Part shown: positions 38,801 to 51,800 of the stretch, one piece after another
Position numbering within the stretch: the first letter of the stretch is position 1
How the letters are laid out: every line of letters starts with the position of its first letter
From: Ridgeia piscesae
Taxonomy: Eukaryota; Annelida; Polychaeta; Sabellida; Siboglinidae
Direction: 5' to 3'
Assembly (NCBI GenBank): GCA_025642075.2
Contig: JAODUO010000470.1
Location: 165,001-229,000, forward strand
Length of the DNA stretch: 64,000 nt
Program-made: the position numbers and the translations under genes
Notes under the pieces: model-generated
Database searches by the model: none
What the model saw: only the letters and a program-made list of their open reading frames with translations
What the model was told of the DNA's origin: nothing

Positions 38801-41800
38801 AATGGCAAGTTTGTATAGAAATAACACTTACTGATTTCACAACGTTGTAGAAAATGTGATACTGTTATATTACTACACTGAATAAACGCACGGAAATTGA
38901 TGGAAACTGCTGACTTCCCATTTTCATTGTCACCAATCAAAATATAACAGATGTCTATGAACTAACATTTATTATAAATATGACAAAACAACTTTTCCAA
39001 CTGTTTGGTCTTTTTGGCACATGTAATACAGAAAAAAATTACAACTAAGAAAATGAATAAATTTTATTAATAATAATTAATTAATAATTATTAATAATCA
39101 TATATTTAATTATTTGCCCAATCACCTGTGTTTTATATATTTAGTTTTATATATTTACCTACTACACTCACTACAGCGGTTGTGATATGGAATGGCACAA
39201 GCGAGACAGACGTGATTTAGTTTATCACGTCTGCAACGTGAAAATGCAAATAATAAAATAAAATAAAATAAAATAAAATAAACTAATACAGAACAATTCA
39301 AATTACGACTCTAATTTTTTATAGCTGCATTATTGTTTCCACAAAATGAAAACATGACTTGTTGAACGACAAATTAGTTGCAATTGGTCGTCACCACACA
39401 TGATAACGAATGGTACCTGCAGGTGGCTCCCTCTGCTGGACAAATCTGCAGTTTGCTCCTCCAGTTCTGCTTCAGCTGTGCCCAGCCATGCACGCAGCTC
39501 CTGCAGAAGAGCTTCATACTGCAGCCGTGTTTCCATGGCAACGTTCAGCCTCTGTTCCACATCGTCCATGTGTTCCTTTGTGGCCGACTCAGCTGTTTTC
39601 AGCGCAATCACGGTCTGGCGAATCTCGCCAGGTAACTCAAAGTACTTCTCCAGGTAACCAGCCAGTGTCTTCTGGACAGCGGCTAGTTTCTTGCTGACCG
39701 CCTGCTTGGATTCCTGAAAGTCCCGCAGTCATCGTGATAAAATTCAGATGGATTTATTTAAAGTGTTCTTCAAGTTTTATTTCCAGTCAACATATTTTAT
39801 TTCCAGATATATTACACTATATAGATAAATGTTAATATACTATTTATTGATTATTAATTTATTACTATTTATTTAAAGTATTCTTCAGCATATTTTACTT
39901 AGTCAACATATTTTATTTCCAGATATATTACACTATATAGATAAATGTTAATATACTATTTATTTATTTATTATTAATTAATTTATTTATTACTATTTAT
40001 TTAAAGTATTCTTCAACATATTTTACTTACAGTCAACATATTTTATTTCCATTTCCAGGTATATTACACTATATAAATATAATTTATTATACCATTGTTA
40101 TCGTTACAGTTTACATTCTGCTGACAGTTTAGATGGGCTGATAAAATTACGTACCTTCAAAGTTATGGGAATTTTAAAAAGTAGTCGACGCAAGAACGGT
40201 TTCACAAGAATTATGCGTTCACATCTCAAGCACAGATTAATATAAATTAATTCCTTGTGCATTTTTAATGTTACTTGGTCAAATATTGTCTTACTTGCTT
40301 AGATAAAATGCCACAGGACAAACTGTATAGAACAGTACAGGACAATTGTATGATATAATTCACATTACTGCACGATACCACGACAACATTAAACACAAAT
40401 TCTAAATGTATTTTACAGTCAGTTTCTTAACACTAACTGGGTCATATTACAGACCGAAATAATTACACAAAAGACGACAGAACATGAAACATGTCAACAA
40501 ACTGCCAGGGTGTGTAATTAACCACTCGCTTCCCACCGCCCACCTTCTGCTCATCGAGGTGTCGTCTGACATCGTCAGCACTGACACCAATTGTAGGTGG
40601 CAGCACCTGTGTGGCCTTGGTCTGCTGCAACCAGGTGATGGTCTTTGCCACCTCCGAACAGACCTGGTCCCGGACGGTCTGTTCAGCCATGATGGTCTCT
40701 TGTTGGTCCATCGCCCTCCATTGTAAGCTGAAGGGAACCATTGGTTTGGAAATTAACTTATGCTCAAACCAGAGTTCACCATATACATGAAACTATATGA
40801 TATATGGTATTCCTTAAAGTAATATATTATGAAATGCCTTTTTACAGTTATGAAACTACGTGAAAACAATAACATCACGGTAATTACTGTGAAATAATAA
40901 TACAGTAGAATCAATTATTTGATAATATAATGCTTAATATATAAGCAAATAAATGTATGGTGAGGTAGACTAGACTTAAGGCATTACGTATGCCACTAAC
41001 ATAAGAGCTACCAAATTATGGTATTGTATTAACTATGGTTTCGTCAGCAATAAGCATTCACTGACAACCTGGATGTAAAGTGAAACTGAAAGTAGATGAG
41101 ACAAAAAAATTGATTGAACTATATAGTCAGTCTGGTGGGTCACTGTGTGGTCAGTCTGGATGGTCACTGTGTGGTCACCGTGTGGTCATTCTGTAAGATC
41201 ACTCTGTATGGTCACTGTGTGGCTACTCAGTGTGGTTACTGTATGGTCATTATGTGTGGTCACTGTGTGGTCACTTTGTGTGGTCACTCTGTGTGATCAC
41301 TCAGTGTGGTCACTCTGTGTGATCACTGTGTGGTCACTTTGTGTGGTCACTCAGTGTGGTCACTCTGTGTGATCACTGTGTGGTCACTTTGTGTGGTCAC
41401 TCAGTGTGGTCACTCTGTGTGATCACTGTGTGGTCACTCTGTGTGGTCACTCTGTGTGGTCACTCTGTGGTCACTCTGTGTGGTCACTGTGTGGTCAATA
41501 TGTGTGGTCACTCTGTGTGATCACTGTGTGGTCGCTCTCTGTGTGGTCACTGTGTGGTCACTGTGTGGTCACTCACCGCTCGAACTGGTCCTGGAACTGC
41601 AGCAGTTGCCTCTGGAGCGCTGTCTTGGACGGTCCCTTGGCCATCTGGGCCAGCACGCAGTGTCCAGCAGCCTGAAGTGACCGCAGGTCACTCCCACACT
41701 GCTCCACAGCAGTGGTCAGCATCTGCAGTGACCACACAATGAAAATGATATGCGCCACAAACAAAACTCTTCAGACACTGTTCAAATAGTGTTAATTAGT

Positions 41801-44230
41801 AATCAAAGAAAGTCAGACTGACAGCAACTGTGATTTCAACTAATGGTGTATGATGATGACCCCAAAGCCAAGTCATAACCAAATAGTCCACCAACAACTT
41901 GATGTAACTTCTACCTAATAAGTAGTTCACCACAGGGTCAAAAGGTCATTTCTTAACAAACTTGGTAATAAAAGAGTAAACAAATTCTGCTGAATAATAT
42001 TGTGCGTACATTGAATATAAAAAAAAACATATTTTAGGACGGCACATATTTTATCTGGTAATTTTGCGGTAAGTGCTACTCTATCAAGGTTTCGTCTTGC
42101 TAAAATGTACATCACTAAAATGTACTTATAGGTTTCAGTACCAGCTTAGAATACCAGCAAAATTTTCCTTGCACCATTCTGGTAAAACTGAGCTTTAATT
42201 TGTTGTTGAACTATCTCTACATGTTATACATAGCCAAACATAACAGATAGTATCACCAGCTTTTACATGAAACTTATTGAATACATTCACTGTTCTGTGG
42301 TTTATTTCACTTACCTTGGTTTCTGCGAGGAAATGCTCCAGTTCAAAGGATGAAATTGCCTCTAATTGATCTGGTGCCAGCTTTGCCTCAGCGGCATCCA
42401 GGAGCTGCGTGAGAGACACGGCTGTCTTCTCGTAGAACTCCCATTTCTCTACGGCCTCCTGTCAGTAACAAACAAGATCTCTTGAAAGGAACACTCAACA
42501 AGTTCCAGTTTATGTTTTGACATAGCTAAAATGTCTTACAACCGATCTTATGAATGTAAATATTGTCTATAATTTACAAATATTTTATTCGATGAATAAA
42601 ATGTATAAATCAATCACTGATTAATTGGTCAACAAACTGTATTAATTAAACAATTGCAGTAATCAGTACATACTCGACAAAATGCACTAAAATGCTGCAA
42701 ATAACAATTATTATTATATAACATGTGGAATAGATTAATAATAGTTATACTTCTCGTTATCTGAATTTGTTATTTACTTAACAAGATGGAGCAGTTCATT
42801 TAACAGGAACTAAACAGTAAGCCAGGATAGAGAGATGGACGGAAGGATGGATGCGTACACTAAGTCCACTGTGTTGTTCACTGGCAAGGTCAGTTAGTTC
42901 TGACCACTGCTGGTTGATTGCCGTCAGACTGGCCTCTATGTTGTCACGGGAGCTCTGGTCAGCGGTCAACTGGAGCTGCCTGGCCAGTGTGTTCACCTCT
43001 GTCATTAGGGCCTGGTCTCTGGACAACGTTCGGTGCTTCTCCTGTGAAAACATCTTTAGGTGTGACAATGTGTGTGACAATGTGTTTGACAATGTGTGAT
43101 GATATGACATATGGTATGGTATGGTATGTATGGCATGGCATGGCATGGCATGGCATGGCATGGCATGGCATGGCATGGCATGGCATGGCATGGACATGGC
43201 ATGGCCTGGCATGGCATGGTATGGTTATTCAGAACATTGTACTTAGAACATCGTTAACAACAATAAAACACAATACAAACAGCCAAATTTAACTACAATA
43301 CTACAATCTACAATGTTTGAAAGGGGTAAATTTGAATCCAATGACTTTCGTGTTAACTTACCCCGACACATTTAAATAATGGTTACAAATTCATATTCAA
43401 AGTTAAAGTATAACATAACATAACATAACATAACATAACATAACATAACATAACATAACATAACATAACATAACATAACATAACATAACATAACATAACA
43501 TAACATAACATAACATAACATAATGATGTGAGAATGTGTGTGAACATATGACAATGTGACAATAAGTGGGACAGTGTGACAACTTGTGTGTATCAATGTG
43601 TGTGTAGGACAGACAATGTGCAACAACGTATATGACAAGGTGTGGCACCATGCATGAGTCAATGTGACATGTATGTGATGTGTGTGACAAAATGACACAT
43701 CATATGTTACAACACATATAACAATGTTCTGACTAATACACCAGCTTATTATATGGCAGCAACACTTCTCTGTTTGTCATCACATTATACAAAAACTAAA
43801 CAACTGCTGGTGGTGACAATATATGAAAAAAACAAGTTTGCTCACCTGTGCTTGTGTCAACAGCTGTCGGGCATGCGCCAAACTTGTGGGGGCGAATAGT
43901 TCTGCCCTCTGCCAGTGGTGGCGTGCTTCATCTATGTACTCAACCAGCTCCGAGAATTTGTCCTGTAGACAGGACATAGTCAGTCCTCTTCACAATACAC
44001 AGAACTTATCAATGAAACGTTGACCATTTCATTTCAGTAAGACAGTGAACTCATCTGGAGAATCTGTTGTTAAATAGAATCCATCGTTAAAATGCAGGTG
44101 ATACACCTGAGAAAATGCTCTAGCAGCATGTGCTGGGGTTAACAGTTTTCCAAATATGAGAGAAACAGACAGAGAGAGGGTGGGAGGGAGAGAGCTATAT
44201 AGAGTGAGAGGGAGGGAGGGAGAGGGAGGG

Positions 44231-44264
<34 letters not shown>

Positions 44265-45777
44265 TGAGCAAGAGAAAGAGAGGAGAGAAAGAGAAAGAGA
44301 AAGAGAGAGAGAGGGAGAGAGAGGGAGGGATGGAGGGAGGATGAACGAAGAGGGTGAGAGAGGGAGGGAGGGGGAGGGAGGGATGAGAGAGGGAGGAGAA
44401 GAGGAGGGAGGGAGGGAGGGAGGGAGGGAGAGAGAGGGAGGGAGAGTGGGATGAACAAAGAGGGAATGATGGAGGGAGGGAGGTAGGGAGGATAAACAAA
44501 GAGGGAGTGAGGGAGAGAGAGGGAGGGATGATGAACGGATAGGGAGTGAGGGGGAGGGAGGGAGGGAGATGAGCTGGAGGAGGGAGAGGGAGGGAGGGAG
44601 GGGGAGAGAAAGAAAGAGAGCGAGAGACAGACAGACGGGTGGAAAGAAAGACAGAGAAACTGTCTTTGGTCACTCACTCACACGGATGGTCAACAGTCCT
44701 TACCTGGTAGACTGACCAGTTGGTGGCCTGAGACTCGAGGGTCTGCTGCATGTGGTCAGCCTCGGTTGTCACGGCAACCAGCTTCTCGTTGAGGTTGCTG
44801 ATGGATTCCTTCAGAGTGGTTCTGTCGTTCATGTCCAGCGTTGGGGCCATCACTTCGGCCACGTCCAGCAGTTTGTCCATGTGTGTCTGCATGGCCTGTT
44901 CCTCTGTGACCAGTGCCTGGCAACAAGTAAACAATGTTGTTTATCGATGTCCATACAAGTTTGGATGCATATTTATATATAATGTTGACATGTGTGCAGT
45001 GGCTTACATGTATATGTGTGATACTACACATTTGCACGTACTTACAAATCTTCTGATTCATGCTGATATGCCGTAACATTTATTTTATTTTGTTATATAC
45101 ACACTTCTGTAGTCAGCCTATCACCTTGACACGTTCGGTGTTGACTGCAGACAATTTAATGTCCCTTTTTTCCCGACAACAAAAACTCACCTTGTGTTGT
45201 TGTAGCTGGTCATCCAATGTCTCGTAGGTGACCACGTCCAGGTCTGTGACGTCACAACCCTCGGCCTTCTCCAGCCAATCAGTGATGAGCTGCCAAGTGG
45301 TGCGGAACTGCTGCCGTGTGTCCTTCGCCACGGCGAGCTTGTCCTCTTCCTTTGCCAGCTTCCCCTGTCAGACAGCATCAAAACACTGTGAGAAATATTG
45401 TTACTTAAAAGAATCACTGGACATACAGAAAGACGACCCCAGTTTTATTAATGATTAACAGCATGTTATTTTTTACTAATTTTAACTGATATATATATAT
45501 ATATATATATATAACATTTAAGGCCAGTCATATTTTAACTGTATGGTCTTTCATATCACTTGTGTATCACATAACCATAGTATAACATATCACATGACTA
45601 TAGTCTATAGAACCATAGTACATCACAGGACTATGGTCTACTACGTGAATATGGTCTACCAAAAGACCAGAGTGTTATCATATGACTATGGTATATAAAA
45701 TGAATGTAGACATTAATAAGGTAAGCTAGAATGATCAGACATTAAGCAGACACAGTTAAACCTTCTGTCGTTTAAAG

Positions 45778-45822
<45 letters not shown>

Positions 45823-48800
45823 ATTATATATTTATTTATTTATTGTATTTAATTGTATTATATATGATAATAATATGATATGATATAATATAATAATATT
45901 ATAATATAATATGATATAATATGGCTATGAGTCAATAGCCAGAACACATTCCCATTTGACATGAAATGTACACCGCATGTTAAAAATGGCGAATAAAGTT
46001 TTATTATTAATTGCACATATTCCGTAGTGAACAGACAAGTTTTCAATGCTGATTTAAACGAGTCAATTGATGTTTTGCTGGAGACACCTGGTGGCAGAGC
46101 ATTCTACACTGTGTATCGCATTACTATGTTAACCAATAATGAAATAATAATAAAAAAGTAATAAAAGCATTTATTTAGCCCCATACAGCCAGGTTACTTT
46201 GTTCAAAGGTGCTGTTACTAGAATATAAATATACCACAGCACATAAAAATACCACCAGACAAATTCAAGATTAAAATAAATGTGACATCAACAGTCCAAT
46301 TAAATTATCATTAACTAATTAGGAATAAAGTTATACAAAAAAACTTAAGATAATAAAAACACACAGAATAAAAAGGTAAATAATAAAAAATTCTTAATAA
46401 CATCAAAAGCTAAACTGACCAATCACATTCCATGTGAGTCAAAGTTCAGAAATAAAAGACTCGTTTGAATAAATGAAAGATGTATAGACAAAAACAGTAA
46501 CGTCACTAAACCCTCACCTTGACTGCGTCAGACAGCAGCTTGAACTCCGCGACCTTGTCCTGCATCTCGAGGTGCATGACCTCGTCATTGTCCTCGTACC
46601 TCGCCGTCTGTTCCTCCACCCTCTTCCTCATCGCCTCAACTCTTCCTTCAACCTCCTCCCTCATCTCCTGCAATCCCCTCTCACTCGTCTCCACACTCTC
46701 CACGTCGATATCAAGGTGGTCATGTGATCGCGCGACCTTCACCTCGATGTCCTTCAACCACGCGTTCGTCTGTTCGAGATCCTTCTCAAAGTCGCGGCGC
46801 TCCGCAATGACTTTCTTAAGTTCTCCGATGTTCTTTTCTGCTTCCGCTTTGAGTTCGGCTGTTTTCTTGTGGATGGCAGCGACTTGTTCCTGGAGCGCCT
46901 GCTTGTCAGCAGTGCTGCCCTCTACAGCAATCTGCTGCGCTTTGTCCTCGATCACGCTTAGATATGCTTCCTTCGACTGTAGAGTCTCCAGAGCATTCTG
47001 GGAAGGCAGACATGCACACCAGTTATTACGAATCATCAATTATATTAATACAGTAATTTGGGATCACTGTAAATGCATTTCCTCCCAAGGAACAAGGTGT
47101 GCTTGGCTCTTTATATTTTCTTCAATTCCTGGAATATTGATGAATAATTATTTTAAGAAAATATAACATTCAGTATTTATAATTATTTGCTCACATGTTT
47201 GTCATAGGCTGTTATTTCGCAGAGCATGAAAAACAAGTGGTTTGTTTAGCTAATTTAAATATAATCCTGATAATAATTAACCTTGTTGCAGCACAAAACA
47301 AGAATTTAAAAAATACACTTGTAATTTAAACAACATAATATTTTATTTTGACAATTAATATTTTACTTAAACTATACCAACATATCAATTATAGTAAGTA
47401 AAACGATAACGTGCCAAATTATTGCCAAAAAATAGCGAGAATTACAGAAACAAATATCTGACACACCCATTAACAATGTCATACCAAAATATAAGATTTA
47501 AGTGTCTCTATACAAACCTTGTATCGGTCAAGCTTCGTTGGCAAAGTAACACCAGTGACACTGACAGCAGTCATCTGTTCACCAAGTTGCTTCAGACATG
47601 ATTCCAGCTCCCCCTTGTGGCTGTGATATTGTTCCCGGAGCGAAACTGCCTGCGCCATCTTGGCTGCTTGCAGCTCCACCTACAGGCACGGCGTGAGATG
47701 ACGGATGAGTATCACACAAACTGAACAAGTACAGGAAACAATAAAGGCTTTGTTCTAGCTGATATGTGAAAGGAGGATTCATTGCGTACACAAATAAGAA
47801 TAAGTGTAATTGTGCATATGTGCACCAGGTTTATTTGCATTTAATGAATGCATACGTTCATTAAAATCTAGTCTTATATAAACACACGTCATTTCTACTG
47901 GTTGTCAACGGCTATTTTCCGGAAACCAAAAACATTACTTAAAATGTTCCCATTGTAGTGTATTGTTGTCTAATGGATATTCTAAAAATCTTAATAGTTC
48001 AATATCTTGAAAATGTGAAATACGACCATTTGTGACGGATTGAACAAATATTTTCAACTCAAATAAAACTGGTAAACAACAACAGTTCAACAAGTTGACC
48101 ACATGTCCATGACTGGTCAAACTGGTGCTTCCACAGTCTCGCTTAACCGAACTGTCGCTCGTTCGGCTGCGTAACTTCACCGAGATGAGAGCCAGATTCT
48201 GAATGTTGTCTATGATGTACTAAAAAGCCACCTCACAGAGCCTGGGTAATCGAGGCTAATCCTGCCATAATTCCTGCTTCAGAAACAACTGCAAATTTGT
48301 AGGTCTGTTTATTTTTTGATGAATATAAGTTTAACGTTAAATACTTCTAATAGTATGTGTTATCTTATAAAGGTATATCCTTAGTTTTATTTCATATTTG
48401 GGTTGAGAGCCAATCAGCATGTCTACCCTATTCTGGGGTAAGGTTGTCCTGGTGGCAACATTGGCAAAGCATTATTCTCCCAGGCAGATGTGAGGGGTTA
48501 AAAAGTGTTGCCACCTCATGGAGTCTGGGTAATCTAGGCTAGCCGCCACAATATATCAAGAGAAAGTTGTGGCCTGCACCCACCTGCTCTGTGACCTCTG
48601 TGTACTGCTGACAGTGCCAGCGGAGTGGCTCCACACTGTGAGACTGCTGGAGCGAGGTCAACTGCTCCATGGTCTGCTGGACCACGGCTATCTTCGGCTG
48701 ATGGTCCACCAGTTGGTCCTGTAGTTTCTGTGGAGTTACCGGAGTTAATTATATATGTAAATGTTTACTGATTTACATAGCACCATATTTATACAGTAAT

Positions 48801-51800
48801 ATTCTATGAAATACAAGAAAAGGCAGAATGAAAGTTGTTATAAATATTCAACTTAATACACATATAACATACAATATAGAAGAGTAATATTAACGAAATA
48901 TATAGATAAATAGATTATTTAATAAATAATAATGAGTTTTAAAATAAAATAAATATAAAAAGTAAAATGAATAATTCAAGAACAAACATCCAGCGGTCTA
49001 ATTATCTAACAAGTTTGAAACAACTTAAGTTAAAAAAGTGTATAAGTTAGTCATAGGGTATACAAAAGTAGTGAGTCTTCAATTTGCTCTTAAAAACATC
49101 GACATTGTTGCAGTTGTGAACTCCATAAATAAAAATGAACTCTACCCCAGTCACATGACTGACAGGATGACCATACCTGGACTTCAGCCATCCTCGCCTG
49201 AGCGTCTTCCAGTGATGGTCCGACTGGACGCTGCAGACTCCTCAGTGCAGCCTTGGATTGTTGCATCGTTGAGGCAAGGGTGGCGGTCACTTCGTCCATT
49301 CGACCCTTGTTGTTGAAGATGTCTTCGGCTTCCTTGAGCCGAGCCTCGATCTGGCCACTCACCCTGGTGGCAGGCCAACATACTACGTGTTACCACGGTA
49401 ACTGATATATGGTGGGTTGTTATCGTGTGGTGATGAGATACGTATTGGCTAAATGTGTTGGACGATGGTATTTTATTATAAGAGGAACTGACAAGGTGAC
49501 ACGTATAAGGTGACAATGTCATGATGACACAAACACTGTCACATCTATAGGATATGTCGTGACACTGACATGACAACATCTACATGATTACACTGACATT
49601 CATGCATTTGATGATGCTGTCATGATGACACTAACATTGTAAAACAGATATGGCGTATATGGTGACACTGACACGACAACATCAACATGGTGACACTAAC
49701 ATACCAATGCATCAACACATATTTAATGACATTAACAGTGACACTGACACACAAACATAATGACACTAAATGGTGACACACATATATACATCAACATAAA
49801 CATGATGACATTGCTCTAACAAAACTGACATGGTGACACACAGTGCCCAGTGCTACTGTGGTGAAACAACTAGTGACACGGTGACACTGACACCAACTCT
49901 CACCTGTTCAGGTGGTCCTGCGTGTGCTCTAGTTGCTGCATCATCTGCACTTGGTCTGCGTCGGTCAGGTACGACACGAAACTGTCGCCTGTGTCGACCA
50001 GCTCCTTCAGTAGAGCCTCCTGGACCCGTGCCTCGGAGCTCAGACTCTACCGACACCAATGACACGCTCCGTCATATGCTGCTCCATGGCATGACTTATT
50101 TGGTAGGAGAGAGTGGGGCCAGTTGTAACATGGTGTATTTAGGGCAGAGCGGGGCCAGTTATAATATGGTGTATTAGGTAGGGGAGAGTTGGGTCAGTTA
50201 TATCATGGTCTGTTTGATAGGGGAGAGTGGGGCCAGTTATAATATGGTGTATTAGGTAGGGGAGAGTTGGGTCAGTTATATCATGGTCTGTTTGATAGGG
50301 GAGAGTGGGGCCAGCTATAATATGGTGTATTAGGTAGGGGAGAGTTGGGTCAGTTATATCATGGTCTGTTTGATAGGGGAGAGTGGGGCCAGTTATAATA
50401 TGGTGTATTAGGTAGGGGAGAGTTGGGTCAGTTATATCATGGTCTGTTTGATAGGGGAGAGTGGGGCCAGTTATAATATGGTGTATTAGGTAGGGGAGAG
50501 TTGGGTCAGTTATATCATGGTCTGTTTGATAGGGGAGAGTGGGGCCAGTTATAATATGGTGTATTAGGTAGGGGAGAGTTGGGTCAGTTATATCATGGTC
50601 TGTTTGATAGGGGAGAGTGGGGCCAGCTATAATATGGTGTATTAGGTAGGGGAGAGTTGGGTCAGTTATATCATGGTGTTTGATAGGGGAGAGTGGGGCC
50701 AGTTATAATATGGTGTATTAGGTAGGGGAGAGTTGGGTCAGTTATATCATGGTCTGTTTGATAGGGGAGAGTGGGGCCAGTTATAATATGGTGTATTAGG
50801 TAGGGGAGAGTTGGGTCAGTTATATCATGGTCTGTTTGATAGGGGAGAGTGGGGCCAGTTATAATATGGTGTATTAGGTAGGGGAGAGTTGGGTCAGTTA
50901 TATCATGGTCTGTTTGATAGGGGAGAGTGGGGCCAGTTATAATATGGTGTATTAGGTAGGGGAGAGTTGGGTCAGTTATATCATGGTCTGTTTGATAGGG
51001 GAGAGTGGGGCCAGTTATAATATGGTGTATTAGGTAGGGGAGAGTTGGGTCAGTTATATCATGGTCTGTTTGATAGGGGAGAGTGGGGCCAGTTATAATA
51101 TGGTGTATTAGGTAGGGGAGAGTTGGGTCAGTTATATCATGGTCTGTTTGATAGGGGAGAGTGGGGCCAGTTATAATATGGTGTATTAGGTAGGGGAGAG
51201 TTGGGTCAGTTATATCATGGTCTGTTTGATAGGGGAGAGTGGGGCCAGTTATAATATGGTGTATTAGGTAGGGGAGAGTTGGGTCAGTTATATCATGGTC
51301 TGTTTGATAGGGGAGAGTGGGGCCAGCTATAATATGGTGTATTAGGTAGGGGAGAGTTGGGTCAGTTATATCATGGTGTTTGATAGGGGAGAGTGGGGCC
51401 AGTTATAGTATGGTGTATTAGGTAGGGGAGAGTTGGGTCAGTTATATCATGGTCTGTTTGATAGGGGAGAGTGGGGCCAGATATAATATGGTGTATTAGG
51501 TAGGGGAGAGTTGGGTCAGTTATATCATGGTCTGTTTGATAGGGGAGAGTGGGGCCAGCTATAATATGGTGTATTAGGTAGGGGAGAGTTGGGTCAGTTA
51601 TATCATGGTGTTTGATAGGGGAGAGTGGGGCCAGTTATAATATGGTGTATTAGGTAGGGGAGAGTTGGGTCAGTTATATCATGGTCTGTTTGATAGGGGA
51701 GAGTGGGGCCAGCTATAATATGGTGTATTAGGTAGGGGAGAGTTGGGTCAGTTATATCATGGTCTGTTTGATAGGGGAGAGTGGGGCCAGCTATAATATG

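Noticed and set aside
41145..41675. Frames repeating VWSLCVVT
   Set aside because: They are translations of the gtgtggtcact minisatellite.
44029..44677. Ser/Pro/Leu-rich open frames of 160-214 codons
   Set aside because: They are translations of the purine tract; composition follows from GGGA/GAGA words.
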